Assembly (NCBI RefSeq): GCF_019352175.1
Contig: NZ_JACBYI010000007.1
Span: 124,001 to 188,000 of the forward strand
Length of the DNA: 64,000 nucleotides
Direction of reading: 5' to 3'
Source: Paenibacillus sp. S150
GTDB lineage: Bacteria > Bacillota > Bacilli > Paenibacillales > Paenibacillaceae
Both the position numbers and the translations under genes were made by a program. This document shows positions 33,495 to 41,940 of this stretch, one piece after another. The first letter of the stretch is position 1. Each line of letters starts with the position of its first letter. The notes under the pieces are model-generated. The model was not told where the DNA came from and searched no databases. It saw only the letters and a program-made list of their open reading frames with translations.

Positions 33495-35213
33495 TTATTT
33501 CCCGTCAACTCGGGACATAACCTGCTGTGTGAGCGTAGCGACCTTATCCTTGGCGTTCTGGAGCGATTCTCCGCGCACTGCAAAATAAACTTTAATCTTC
33601 GGCTCAGTGCCCGATGGGCGCAAGCAGAACCAGGAACCGTCGGACAGCAGGTATTTCAGCACATTTTCTTTCGGGAGACCGTTCAGGCCGAGCGAATAAT
33701 CCAGAACCTGGGATACTGCGGCACCCGCAATTTCCTGCGGAGGATTGCTGCGCCAGTCATTCATAATCCCTTGAATTTGCGCCACACCGTCTTTACCCTT
33801 CAATGTGCGTGATTCCAGGCTTTCCAGGAAATAACCGAACTGCTCGTACAGCTCCTGCAGCACATCATACAGTGTTTTGCCTTGGGCTTTGTAATAAGCG
33901 CCCGCTTCGGCAATCAGCATGGAAGCAAGCACGGCATCCTTGTCACGCGCATAATTGCCGGCAAGGTAGCCATAGCTCTCCTCATAGCCGAACAGATAGG
34001 TATATTCACCGGACTGCTGGAACTGGGTCATTTTTTCACCGATATATTTGAACCCGGTAAGCGTATTAAATACGGTAGCCCCGTAATGCTCGGCAACAGC
34101 CGCGCCCATTTCACTTGTTACAATCGTCTTGACAACTGCGCCGTTGCTTGGCAGCTTGCCCAGCTCCTGCAGGCGGCTTAAGTAGTAATGAATCATCAGC
34201 GCGCCGGATTGATTACCGGAGAGTACGACGAACTTGCCTTCATTGTCACGTACGACGGCGCCCATCCTGTCTGCATCCGGATCCGTACCGATCAGCAGGT
34301 CAGCGCCGAGATCCTCGCCCAGCTTCATTGCCAGAGTGAAGGCCTCGCGTTCTTCAGGATTGGGTGACTTCACAGTGGAGAATTCCGAATCCGGCTGTTC
34401 CTGCTCAGGAACCACATGCACCTGGGTGAAGCCGATTTTCTTCAGAACGCTGCGCACCGGCAGATTGCCTGTCCCGTGCAGCGGTGTATAGACAATTTTG
34501 AAATCATGTCCCAGCGTGGAGGCAATCTCTTCACGGGCAACACTGACAGCAGCTACCGTATCAGTGAACGCTTCATCTTCCCGTTCGGTAAGCCAGTGCA
34601 GCAGCCCTCCTGCCTCCGCCTCCTCTTGAGACATGCGCTTTACGCCATTAAAGGAATCGACATCCATAATATGGGAAATAACCTTTTCAGCCTCATCCGG
34701 TACAAGCTGTCCACCTTCGGCATTATACACTTTGTAGCCATTGTACTCCGGGGGATTATGGCTTGCCGTAATTACAATGCCTCCAGTAGCCTTCAAATGG
34801 CGCACGGTAAAGGACAACTGGGGGGTGGAGCGCAGAGATGTGAACAGATGGGCTTCAATGCCGTTCCCGGCCAATACCAGCGCAGCCTCAAGCGTGAACT
34901 CCGGAGAGAAGCGGCGGGAGTCATGAGCGATTACCACAGAAGGCCTGCCTTCACCGGTATGCTGCTCAATAATATAATTGGCGAAGCCCTGGGTCGCTCT
35001 GCCCACGGTATACTTATTAATCCGGTTGCTGCCTGCACCGATAACGCCGCGCAAACCGCCAGTGCCGAACTCCAGGTCCCTGTAAAAGCGTTCTTCGAGC
35101 TCCTGCGGTTCGTTCGCAAGAAGGTTCAGTTCTGACTTCGTACTCTCGTCAACGGCTGGGTCCTGCAGCCAGCGTGCCAGTGTTTCTGCGGCTTTCGGGC
35201 TTAATTGAGTCAT
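33495..35213 (-). CDS. pgcA: Alpha-phosphoglucomutase / phosphohexomutase
   Basis: 572 residues from the ATG at 35211-35213 (AAGGAG, 9 nt); the frame opens seven codons earlier. Interconverts glucose-1-P and glucose-6-P, feeding UDP-glucose for wall polymers and glycolipids. Active-site Ser151 in TASHNPPEYNGYK, Mg loop GTDPDADRMG, sugar loop GYEESYGYL and phosphate loop RPSGTEPKIKVYF are all present. Length matches the Bacillus PgcA class. Downstream of fabZ by 48 nt and upstream of the wall-polymer genes, which fits a supply role. Confidence 0.95.
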   Translation of the reverse strand: MTQLSPKAAETLARWLQDPAVDESTKSELNLLANEPQELEERFYRDLEFGTGGLRGVIGAGSNRINKYTVGRATQGFANYIIEQHTGEGRPSVVIAHDSRRFSPEFTLEAALVLAGNGIEAHLFTSLRSTPQLSFTVRHLKATGGIVITASHNPPEYNGYKVYNAEGGQLVPDEAEKVISHIMDVDSFNGVKRMSQEEAEAGGLLHWLTEREDEAFTDTVAAVSVAREEIASTLGHDFKIVYTPLHGTGNLPVRSVLKKIGFTQVHVVPEQEQPDSEFSTVKSPNPEEREAFTLAMKLGEDLGADLLIGTDPDADRMGAVVRDNEGKFVVLSGNQSGALMIHYYLSRLQELGKLPSNGAVVKTIVTSEMGAAVAEHYGATVFNTLTGFKYIGEKMTQFQQSGEYTYLFGYEESYGYLAGNYARDKDAVLASMLIAEAGAYYKAQGKTLYDVLQELYEQFGYFLESLESRTLKGKDGVAQIQGIMNDWRSNPPQEIAGAAVSQVLDYSLGLNGLPKENVLKYLLSDGSWFCLRPSGTEPKIKVYFAVRGESLQNAKDKVATLTQQVMSRVDGK

Positions 35214-35261
35214 ATCCAATCTCTCCTTCTCCATTTATGATATATGATTGTATAACAGGTC

Positions 35262-35684
35262 CTAGCTGAGTGCGAACATAATTTCCCCGGAGGCCACCAC
35301 TTTGCCCTCCACCTTCGCGGCAGCCTGGCCTTTGCCGATGCTGCCCTTGAGGCGGGTAATCTCTACTTCAAGCACAAGCGTGTCTCCCGGAACAACCTGG
35401 CCGCGGAAACGGAATCCGTCCAAGCCTGCCAGAAAGCCGATCTTCCCCTTGTTGGCTTCCAAGCCAAGAATGGCCACGGCGCCAACCTGCGCCAGCGCTT
35501 CGGTGATCAGTACACCCGGCATAACCGGATACCCCGGGAAATGGCCAGCAAAAAAAGGCTCATTCACCGTTACATTCTTGATGCCCACTGCCCGTTTGCC
35601 CATTTCTATTTCGGTAATTTTGTCCACCAGCAGAAATGGAGGCCGGTGGGGGATTATTTCTTGAATTTCATTGATATTCATCAT
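35262..35684 (-). CDS. fabZ: 3-hydroxyacyl-ACP dehydratase
   Basis: 140 residues from the ATG at 35682-35684, 10 nt after AAGGAG; a second ATG follows immediately. Dehydrates 3-hydroxyacyl-ACP in fatty acid elongation. Catalytic His48 in [15 protein letters not shown] and Glu62 in [10 protein letters not shown] are present, as is the N-terminal [14 protein letters not shown]. The fabZ-near-flhP-mbl arrangement is conserved with Bacillus subtilis (ywpB). A plus-strand terminator-like hairpin lies in the spacer upstream. Confidence 0.96.
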   Translation of the reverse strand: MMNINEIQEIIPHRPPFLLVDKITEIEMGKRAVGIKNVTVNEPFFAGHFPGYPVMPGVLITEALAQVGAVAILGLEANKGKIGFLAGLDGFRFRGQVVPGDTLVLEVEITRLKGSIGKGQAAAKVEGKVVASGEIMFALS

Positions 35685-35840
35685 GGATACAAAGCTCCTT
35701 TCGGATATAAACCGCATCTTAGTACATTATCTGCCGCTGCAGCGTTTTTGTTTTATTCTTCACCGACCTGCATAAATATGGACAGCTTCGGCAAAAACTA
35801 TAATATCCTTCACCACCTGCAGCAGTGGAGGTTGAGATAA

Positions 35841-35888
35841 GGGGCTTTCTCCGCCGATCACGGCAGCATGGCGGAGAGGGCCCTTTTT
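35841..35888 (+). terminator. Plus-strand terminator-like hairpin without a plus-strand gene
   Basis: CTCCGCC (35849-35855) pairs with GGCGGAG (35870-35876), outer GGG/CCC, then TTTTT on the plus strand only. The neighbouring stretch 35685-35840 is the fabZ leader and shows no open frame on the plus strand. Confidence 0.5.
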
Positions 35889-35925
35889 GCTCTCAGGGGC
35901 CTCCATCATTATACATTTTCCAGTA

Positions 35926-35960
35926 TAAAAAAGAAAACTCCCCTGTATAACAAGGGAGTT
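35926..35960 (-). terminator. Terminator of the flhO-flhP unit
   Basis: AACTCCC / GGGAGTT with an inner TGT/ACA, followed by TTCTTTTTTATA on the minus strand, 17 nt past the stop of the small membrane protein gene. Confidence 0.85.
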
Positions 35961-35976
35961 CAAAATTACTGCTGAG

Positions 35977-36219
35977 TTATGGTGCAAACACCAAATCATA
36001 AACATGCTTCCAGGTGCTCCACAGAAGCACATCGCTGAATTCTTTTTTTCCCAGTACAACGTAACCGGTGACCAGGCCACCGGACAACGCTGCCACAAGC
36101 AGCAATGGAATCAGAAACCACTGAACAATTGTCCATGCAGAGATTTTACGGCGCCGTACAGGCTGCTGCTGTTTCTCTTCTTCCGCTGCTTCCGGCTTCC
36201 TGTTATTTTGACGAGCCAT
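35977..36219 (-). CDS. EpuA-like small membrane protein (often annotated RNA polymerase subunit beta)
   Basis: 80 residues; AGGTG lies 5 nt before the ATG. A basic, Gln-rich N-terminus (QQQPVRRRKISAWTI) precedes one membrane helix (VQWFLIPLLLVAALSGGLVTG) and the short tail GKKEFSDVLLWSTWKHVYDL typical of the DUF1372-sized EpuA family (PF11772 type). The common database name, DNA-directed RNA polymerase subunit beta, is misleading: nothing here resembles RpoB. Starts 8 nt after flhP. Function unknown; the family may be connected with exopolysaccharide or cell envelope. Confidence 0.8.
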   Translation of the reverse strand: MARQNNRKPEAAEEEKQQQPVRRRKISAWTIVQWFLIPLLLVAALSGGLVTGYVVLGKKEFSDVLLWSTWKHVYDLVFAP

Positions 36220-36227
36220 TCCTTCAC

Positions 36228-37043
36228 CTACCCGCGCATGTTATTGGCCAGACCAAGCATCTGATCACTGGAGGAGAGTGCCCGGGCGGCGAGCTGATAC
36301 GTGCGCTGAATTTGCATCATTTCCGTCATTTCCTTGCTGAGATCCACATTGGACTGCTCCAGATATCCGGCCCGTACGCCTACTGTAGAAGGCTCACCAG
36401 CCGCTTTGAAAGCCTGCTGAGTCGTAACTCCGTCAGCAAGCACATAGAAATTCCCGTCCACTGCCTGAAGAGAGCTCTTGCTGAAAGGTTCTACAATCAT
36501 TATGGTACCTGCTACCTGAACAGGCGAGTTCTCATCTGTCTTGGTCAGCACCCGGCCGTTCTCATCAATTGCGGCACTTACATTCGCCGGAACAGTCAAC
36601 GGATTGCCATCTGTGTCCAGCACAGGATTGCCTGTATTGTCCACCAGCATCATGTTATCAGCATTGGCGCTGTCAGGCACAAAGTGGAAATCTCCCTGGC
36701 GGGTGTAGGCAGTTGCACCATTCACCTGAACCCCAAATAATCCGTTGCCCTGAATGGCCAGATCAGTAGGATTTCCCGTCTCCCGAAGAGCGCCTTCCTC
36801 CCAGTTTCTGGAAATCGAAGCCACACGCACCCCAAAGCCGATATTAAAGCCAAGCGGTGTGCTGCGGCCCGGCTGATCATAATCCTTGGATTGCTGCTGA
36901 ACACGGGTCAGCACATCCTCAAAGGAGCCTTCCTTGCTCTTATAGCCGTCGGTGTTCATGTTGGCGATATTGTCGGCGATAATATCCAGACGCTGCTGGA
37001 GGCTGGACATAGAGACGGCTGCGCCAATTGTTGAATTATTCAC
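36228..37043 (-). CDS. flhP: Flagellar rod/hook-basal body protein FlhP (FlgG family)
   Basis: 271 residues from a GTG (37041-37043) with AGGAGG 8 nt upstream. N-terminal rod motif MSSLQQRLDIIADNIANMNT, internal FlgG-like block (NPTDLAIQGNGLFGVQ) and C-terminal motif SNVDLSKEMTEMMQIQRTYQ define a rod protein. In Bacillus subtilis FlhO and FlhP form the distal rod. Directly follows flhO in the conserved mbl-flhO-flhP cluster. Confidence 0.95.
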   Translation of the reverse strand: MNNSTIGAAVSMSSLQQRLDIIADNIANMNTDGYKSKEGSFEDVLTRVQQQSKDYDQPGRSTPLGFNIGFGVRVASISRNWEEGALRETGNPTDLAIQGNGLFGVQVNGATAYTRQGDFHFVPDSANADNMMLVDNTGNPVLDTDGNPLTVPANVSAAIDENGRVLTKTDENSPVQVAGTIMIVEPFSKSSLQAVDGNFYVLADGVTTQQAFKAAGEPSTVGVRAGYLEQSNVDLSKEMTEMMQIQRTYQLAARALSSSDQMLGLANNMRG

Positions 37044-37060
37044 GGGTCACTCCTCCTGTC

Positions 37061-37936
37061 CTATACTCTGCCGACTTCATTTACAGCCTTCTGCAGGCTG
37101 CTGTCATAAAACTGAATTACCTTCTGATTTGCTTCATACGCCCGGTAGGCCGCGTTCAAATCCACCGTCACCTGCGTCGCATCGACGTTGGAATTCTCCA
37201 GATAACCTTGCCGCACCTGCAGATTGTCCGCCGCATTGGCGAAGCGGATTTCCGCATTGTCCACATCTTCAGCGTGGAATACGCCGTTGCCGTCACGCAC
37301 CAATTCCTGCGGTCTTGTAACCACACTGACGCCAATTTGGCTTCCGGAAGGCAGCCCCGTCGCAGGATCCAATACATTCCCCTGTCCGTCTACTTTAAGA
37401 TTGTCCTGCGGAACTGTCAAGATGAGCGGGTTGCCATTGCTGTCAAGCACCCTAAATCCGCCCGAGCTGAGCACTTCTCCCGCAGGACCTACGGTGAAGC
37501 TGCCGTTGCGTGTATATAGATTATTGCCGTCATTATCCTGAACCGTAAAAAAAGCCTGGGGCCGGTATATTACCTCGCCATCCGCGCTTACGTATTTGCC
37601 CGAGCCGTCAAAATTAATATTGGTGCCTGTAGCCGGGTCTGCCACCTGCAGATCCGTAGATAACGCAAAATCGGCAGGCTTTCCGCTTTCAATAAGATCC
37701 CCCTGTAAATATTGGGAGACGGACTGTTCGGCAAACACACCTGTGTTCATCTTGCCCACGGGCTTGATGGTGCCGCCGCTCATTGCGGAGACAAGCACTT
37801 CCGGAAAAGCATGGCTGACGCTGTCAACCTGCTTGTACCCTGTTGTGTTCAAATTGGCAATGTTCTGCGTCGCTGTATCATGTCTGCGCTGCTGCGTTAC
37901 CATTCCGGCAGCGGCCGTATATAATCCTCTAAGCAT
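37061..37936 (-). CDS. flhO: Flagellar rod/hook-basal body protein FlhO (FlgG/FlgF family)
   Basis: 291 residues from the ATG at 37934-37936 (GGAAGGGG about 10 nt upstream); upstream in-frame sequence belongs to mbl in another frame. Begins MLRGLYTAAAGMVTQQRRHD and QNIANLNTTGYKQVD, the rod-protein N-terminus; ends SNVDATQVTVDLNAAYRAYE. Forms the distal rod with FlhP. It has a central block GKPADFALSTDLQV where the family usually has a GNGFF motif, so that part is divergent. 49 nt downstream of mbl. Confidence 0.93.
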   Translation of the reverse strand: MLRGLYTAAAGMVTQQRRHDTATQNIANLNTTGYKQVDSVSHAFPEVLVSAMSGGTIKPVGKMNTGVFAEQSVSQYLQGDLIESGKPADFALSTDLQVADPATGTNINFDGSGKYVSADGEVIYRPQAFFTVQDNDGNNLYTRNGSFTVGPAGEVLSSGGFRVLDSNGNPLILTVPQDNLKVDGQGNVLDPATGLPSGSQIGVSVVTRPQELVRDGNGVFHAEDVDNAEIRFANAADNLQVRQGYLENSNVDATQVTVDLNAAYRAYEANQKVIQFYDSSLQKAVNEVGRV

Positions 37937-37985
37937 GAGGGTTAGTCCCCTTCCTGATTGTGCTGTTAACCTTATTATCGGCGGC

Positions 37986-38984
37986 TTAGAATTTTTTCTT
38001 AACGCTCTTGTCCAAATGATCCAGCATAATCCCGGTTCCCTTAACCACACAATGCATCGGATCCTCCGCCACCCACACCGGAACATGCAGCTCTTCAGAG
38101 AGCAGCTCGTCCAATCCGTTAAGCAGCGCGCCTCCGCCGGTTAATACGACTCCACGGTCGATAATGTCCGCTGAAAGCTCCGGCGGTGTGCGCTCCAGCA
38201 CTGACTTGGCCGCAGCCACGATGGAGGAAACCGGGTCCCACAGCGCTTCCTTCACCTCGCCGGAAGAAATGGTCAGCGTCTGGGGAAGTCCGCTTACCAT
38301 ATCCCGTCCGCGAATATCCATCTCGGACTTCATGCCGCCCGGACGGACCGAGCCGATGGTTACCTTGATATCCTCTGCCGTTCGCTCACCAATCAAGAGC
38401 TTGTACTTCTGTTTAATATATCTTAAAATGGCCTCGTCGAACTTGTCCCCTGCCACTTTGATCGAGGAGGCGGTAACGACGTCGCCCATGGACAGCACGG
38501 CTACATCCGTCGTTCCGCCGCCAATGTCGACGACCATATTTCCGCTTGGCTGATAAATGTCCATGCCCGCGCCGATTGCTGCGGCTTTGGGCTCTTCTTC
38601 CATAAAAACTTCCTTGGCCCCGCTGCGTTCGGCCGCTTCCCGGATCGCTTTCTGTTCAACGGAGGTAATATTGGTGGGGGCGCAGATCAAAATACGGGGC
38701 CTTGCGTACCAGGTACGGCCGCCTACGCGGTCAATGAAATACTTCAGCATCATTTCCGTAATTGCAAAATCCGCAATGACACCATCCCTAAGCGGACGGA
38801 TCGTTGTGATATTTCCAGGTGTGCGCCCTACCATACGACGCGCTTGTTCGCCTACTGCAAGGACTCTCTTCGTATCACTTTCGAGCGTGACCACGGAGGG
38901 CTCATCCAGAACGACTCCCCTTCCCTTGACATGAATGAGCACATTGGCCGTGCCGAGATCGATTCCGATATCCTTGCTAAGCAT
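37986..38984 (-). CDS. mbl: Mbl, MreB-like cell shape protein
   Basis: 332 residues. Bacterial actin that guides sidewall synthesis with LytE. Actin-family ATP motifs: IGIDLGTANVLIHVKG (phosphate 1), VVDIGGGTTDVAVLS (phosphate 2) and VVLTGGGALLNGLDELLS (adenosine). Membrane-facing loop and length fit Mbl rather than MreB, as does the neighbourhood spoIIID-mbl-flhO-flhP, identical to Bacillus subtilis. GGGGGC lies upstream of the ATG. A perfect 8-bp inverted repeat at 39023-39048 is in its leader. Confidence 0.96.
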   Translation of the reverse strand: MLSKDIGIDLGTANVLIHVKGRGVVLDEPSVVTLESDTKRVLAVGEQARRMVGRTPGNITTIRPLRDGVIADFAITEMMLKYFIDRVGGRTWYARPRILICAPTNITSVEQKAIREAAERSGAKEVFMEEEPKAAAIGAGMDIYQPSGNMVVDIGGGTTDVAVLSMGDVVTASSIKVAGDKFDEAILRYIKQKYKLLIGERTAEDIKVTIGSVRPGGMKSEMDIRGRDMVSGLPQTLTISSGEVKEALWDPVSSIVAAAKSVLERTPPELSADIIDRGVVLTGGGALLNGLDELLSEELHVPVWVAEDPMHCVVKGTGIMLDHLDKSVKKKF

Positions 38985-39022
38985 AATGAAAGAGCCCCCA
39001 AAGTGTTATTTTAAAATATAAG

Positions 39023-39048
39023 AAAGTATACGTTTCACAATATACTTT
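39023..39048 (-). promoter_or_regulatory. Inverted repeat in the mbl leader
   Basis: AAAGTATA (39023-39030) and TATACTTT (39041-39048), perfect 8-bp arms, 10-nt spacer (one helical turn apart centre to centre about 18 nt). Possible operator; no matching regulator known to me. Confidence 0.35.
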
Positions 39049-39068
39049 AACCTTCTATTTCCCGCCGG

Positions 39069-39104
39069 AACGGATACCGTCCTTGGATGGACGGCGCAGC
39101 CGTT
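39069..39104. repeat. AACGG-type palindromic repeat, copy B
   Basis: AACGGATACCGTCC, loop TTGGAT, GGACGGCGCAGCCGTT, followed by T on the plus strand so it can act as a terminator there. Copy C at 41797 is the same element in the opposite orientation. Confidence 0.65.
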
Positions 39105-39213
39105 TTTTCTTGAATAAGAAAAATAGTTAGTTAGTCCCAAATTTAAAAATACCATACTTTAGGGGAAGGATACAATGTAATAAAACTGAATTATTTCTTA
39201 AAATCCGAAAATC

Positions 39214-39501
39214 TTATGGCTTCGATGCTACGGCAACCTCGCGCTTTTTTCCCGTCGTTTTCTTATATTTAATTTTTGTGGCTTCTCCCCCCCGAAGATG
39301 GCGAATCGATTTGTGATATTCGAGAATGTGCTTCACCTGATCGGCCAGATCAGGGTTGATCTCGGGCAAACGCTCCGTTAAATCTTTATGCACCGTGCTC
39401 TTCGAAACGCCAAATTCCTTGGCTATGGTCCGGACCGTATGCCTGGTTTCCACGATGCAGCGTCCGATCTTAATCGTCCGTTCCTTGATGTAATCGTGCA
39501 C
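39214..39501 (-). CDS. spoIIID: Sporulation transcription factor SpoIIID
   Basis: 95 residues from a GTG (39499-39501) preceded by GGGAGG at 7 nt; this gives MHDYIKERTIKIG, the family N-terminus. Mother-cell DNA-binding protein that modulates the sigma-E regulon and sigK. HTH at about 23-44 (TVRTIAKEFGVSKSTVHKDL); the basic C-terminal helix HKSIRHLRGGEATKIKYKK is the second DNA contact. A sigma-E promoter is visible at 39535-39562, agreeing with known control. The spacer to mbl (38985-39213) carries repeat B and the mbl inverted repeat. Confidence 0.97.
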   Translation of the reverse strand: MHDYIKERTIKIGRCIVETRHTVRTIAKEFGVSKSTVHKDLTERLPEINPDLADQVKHILEYHKSIRHLRGGEATKIKYKKTTGKKREVAVASKP

Positions 39502-39534
39502 GCTCCCGCCTCCCAACTGTGGATAGTTTGGTAC

Positions 39535-39562
39535 ATTATATGAGGGGCGGGCCTATATATTC
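39535..39562 (-). promoter_or_regulatory. Sigma-E promoter of spoIIID
   Basis: GAATATA (39556-39562), 13-nt spacer, CATATAAT (39535-39542), close to the sigma-E consensus KMATATT-N13-CATACAAT. Start about 27 nt before the GTG. Confidence 0.75.
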
Positions 39563-39616
39563 GCGCTTTCAGGACGTGACAAGCTTCGGAAGGCTCATTT
39601 TATTTCCTGGACAACC

Positions 39617-39656
39617 TAAAAAGGCCCATATTTCGGTGAAAAGCTGAAATATGCGC
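39617..39656 (-). terminator. Second terminator after spoIIQ
   Basis: Stem GCATATTTC / GAAATATGGGC with an 11-nt loop, then CTTTTTAGG on the minus strand; lies in tandem behind the one at 39668-39694. Confidence 0.7.
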
Positions 39657-39667
39657 TCCCGGTAAAT

Positions 39668-39694
39668 AAAAAAACAGGAGGCTCAGGCCCCCTG
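39668..39694 (-). terminator. First terminator after spoIIQ
   Basis: CAGGGGGC / GCCTCCTG with a 4-nt loop and one mismatch, followed by TTTTTTTATT on the minus strand, 15 nt past the stop. Confidence 0.9.
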
Positions 39695-39708
39695 TGGAAT
39701 TTTAAGCT

Positions 39709-40458
39709 TTAGCGCTGCGGCAGCAAATCCGAAGGATTGACTACCTTGCCATCCTCGTACACTTCGAAGTGCACATGGTTGCCAAGATTCTTCTCGATCT
39801 CGCTGCGTCCGGCGGTTGCCAGCGTGTCGCCCTGCTTCACTTCATCGCCTTGCTTCACCTTGGTCTCGCCGAGGCTTTGGTAGACGGTCTTCAAATTGCC
39901 TGCACTTGTAACCTCAACAACCTTGCCGAATACCGGAACATCTTCAACCCGGGTGACTTCACCGCTGAGTGCGGCTTTTACATCGAACGTCTGATTGTCT
40001 TCACGGGCAATATCGATACCGACGTTTGGAACGAAGGTGTCATTATACTGCACCATGGCCGCCACATGATTCTCTTCTGTTCCATTCTCGTCATAGAACG
40101 GCTTAACCACTTCTACATCTGCCGGGCTGGCTACCGGCCAAGCCAGGCTCTCTGCCGAAGCAACAACTTCAAGTGCTGCAGGGTCATCCGTGCCTGCGCC
40201 TACTCCTGCTTCAGTACCCGTGCCTGCGGCTTCCTGTGAAACAACGGCGGCGGTGTCCGGATTCAGCGGCTTCTGGCCTGCGTCCTGATAGACCCACACC
40301 AAGGTTAGTATAATTGCCGCTGCCGCCGTGTAGACTGCCGGAAATACCCACCGTTTAGATAACAGTCTGTTCCATGAAGAAGGCTGTGCGCCTGAATCTC
40401 CCTGCTTATTTTTGAGAGATTCATCATGGTTTGTTTTGTTTTTGTCTTGTTCATTCAT
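39709..40458 (-). CDS. spoIIQ: SpoIIQ forespore engulfment protein (LytM domain)
   Basis: 249 residues; GAGGTG lies 10 nt before the ATG. Cytosolic N-terminus, one membrane helix (about 37-58, FPAVYTAAAAIILTLVWVYQ), an acidic Gly/Ala linker and an M23 (LytM) domain from about 110. In the LytM fold the HxGxD zinc motif reads NVGIDIA, so the first His is Asn, while the final HVHFEV pair is kept; this loss of zinc binding fits SpoIIQ, which interacts with SpoIIIAH rather than cutting peptidoglycan. Next to spoIID and spoIIID, as in Bacillus subtilis. Confidence 0.93.
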   Translation of the reverse strand: MNEQDKNKTNHDESLKNKQGDSGAQPSSWNRLLSKRWVFPAVYTAAAAIILTLVWVYQDAGQKPLNPDTAAVVSQEAAGTGTEAGVGAGTDDPAALEVVASAESLAWPVASPADVEVVKPFYDENGTEENHVAAMVQYNDTFVPNVGIDIAREDNQTFDVKAALSGEVTRVEDVPVFGKVVEVTSAGNLKTVYQSLGETKVKQGDEVKQGDTLATAGRSEIEKNLGNHVHFEVYEDGKVVNPSDLLPQR

Positions 40459-40519
40459 ATGCTTATCACCTCAGTAACCAGTGTTACCGGGCGCTTCGCT
40501 TTTATACGTATCTTTCAAG

Positions 40520-41680
40520 TTATTTTTTCAGGAGAGTTGAGACTTGGTTAAAAGAGATCCCGCTGTAGTAGTGTTTGAGAATTTGCGTAGCAGTACTCCC
40601 CCCCTTGGCCATGCCGTTGGCCCCCCATTGGCTCATGCCGACGCCATGTCCGTTTCCATAAGTGGTAATCTGAACTTTGCCGCCCTGCCGCTTCCAGGTG
40701 AACTGGCTGGAACGCAGCCCCAGCTTCTCGCGGACCTCCCGTCCGGTGAACACCGTGCCCCCGATGGATATTTCCTTCACCCGGTGTCCGGCTGTCAAAG
40801 ACAATACTTCTACAGGCAGTCCTGATGAGGTGGACGAGGTGACCGGCTTCGCCAGGGAAGAAGCCGCCACATCTCCCGACGCGGGCAGGATTATGTCCGC
40901 AAGGCCCAGCTTCTCTATCAGTTCCGAATTCGAGAACGTATATGTCACCGCCAGATTTGGCGTAATTTGCTGATCCCATGGGCTGGCCACACTCCGCAGG
41001 TAAGGTACAGCCGAACTCCAGTAGTCTTCCGAATTTTCGGTATAGCCACCGCTGGAGGCGAAGAAGGAAGCCGTAATCGGCTGCCCCTGGTAGGTCATGA
41101 CCACCCCGCGCGTCTCCAGGACCGCGCGGCGGACCTTAGCCAGCCCGGCGCTCTTGCCGCCGTGCGCCCACTCCCGTTCCAGCACGTCCCCGGATACATA
41201 AGCCTGATGGCTTACTGTATCCGTCACATCCGCGCCCGGAACGGGCACGCCGCTTCTGTCGCCGGCCAGCAGGCGGCGGACAATGAAGGTGCGCGCCGCG
41301 ACGGCTTGCGCTTTGAGCGCCTCCAGCTCAAAGTCGGCCGGCATCTCGGCCGCCACCACGCCGCTGACGTAGTCCTCCAGCGGCAATGTCTCGATTTGTC
41401 CGCTATGCGACAAATAGACGGAGACCTGCGGCTGCGGGGCTTCCTCCGCAGCCGCTCCCGGCGGCGCCGGGGAGGCCGTGGCCTGCGGCACGGCCGGCGG
41501 CGCCGGTTGTCCTCCGCGCAGCGGGACAACGGCCAGCGGCAGCAGCAGCGCCGCCAGCAGGGGCGCTGCGAGCCAGGCGGCGGGCGCCAGCCGCCTGAGC
41601 GGGGGCTTCGCGCGCCGCGCGCGCACGGTGCGGCGCGGCGGGTTCAGTATCCGCCGCAGCAGGTAGCGGTAATCTTTCAT
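40520..41680 (-). CDS. spoIID: SpoIID lytic transglycosylase
   Basis: 386 residues; GGAGGGAG lies 8 nt before the ATG. Glycan-cleaving enzyme of the DMP engulfment machine (with SpoIIM and SpoIIP). N-terminal basic stretch, one membrane anchor (about 33-53) and an Ala/Pro linker; then the SpoIID domain with catalytic Glu112 in SGVVAAEMPADFELEALKAQ and the conserved block GHGVGMSQWGANGMAKGG near the C-terminus. The first 130 codons are strongly GC-rich and Ala/Arg/Pro-biased, unlike the rest. 61 nt upstream of spoIIQ. Confidence 0.95.
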   Translation of the reverse strand: MKDYRYLLRRILNPPRRTVRARRAKPPLRRLAPAAWLAAPLLAALLLPLAVVPLRGGQPAPPAVPQATASPAPPGAAAEEAPQPQVSVYLSHSGQIETLPLEDYVSGVVAAEMPADFELEALKAQAVAARTFIVRRLLAGDRSGVPVPGADVTDTVSHQAYVSGDVLEREWAHGGKSAGLAKVRRAVLETRGVVMTYQGQPITASFFASSGGYTENSEDYWSSAVPYLRSVASPWDQQITPNLAVTYTFSNSELIEKLGLADIILPASGDVAASSLAKPVTSSTSSGLPVEVLSLTAGHRVKEISIGGTVFTGREVREKLGLRSSQFTWKRQGGKVQITTYGNGHGVGMSQWGANGMAKGGSTATQILKHYYSGISFNQVSTLLKK

Positions 41681-41796
41681 CTCTATATCTCCCTCCTACA
41701 GTCACCGTTGATTCTTATAGATATGAATTTCCGGCAACTGCTAGAACGCCAAATTGAGAGAAAGAGAGTTCTTCCTAACTTTGCGCAAATAAGAAA

Positions 41797-41835
41797 AACG
41801 GCTTCGCCGTCCTCTGAAAGAGGCGGTATCCGTTT
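41797..41835. repeat. AACGG-type palindromic repeat, copy C
   Basis: AACGGCTTCGCCGTCC, loop, then GGCGGTATCCGTTT. Its reverse complement aligns with copy B (39069) along nearly the whole length. Sits in the 260-nt spacer between murA and spoIID; no sigma-E promoter for spoIID could be fixed there. Confidence 0.65.
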
Positions 41836-41888
41836 CTCCAAAAATAGAAGGATAATTGATGACGTGAAACATATAAATTCTTATATTT

Positions 41889-41921
41889 CAAAAAAGGCCG
41901 CCCGCAAAGGGGCATGGCCTT
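41889..41921 (-). terminator. Terminator of murA
   Basis: AAGGCC-GCCC / GGGC-GGCCTT with a 2-nt bulge and 6-nt loop, then TTTTG on the minus strand, 20 nt past the murA stop. Confidence 0.88.
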
Positions 41922-41940
41922 TATGCTTTATGATCTGCAA

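Noticed and set aside
35760..36098. 112-codon minus-strand frame overlapping the small EpuA-like gene
   Set aside because: Overlaps a better-supported gene and crosses two hairpins.
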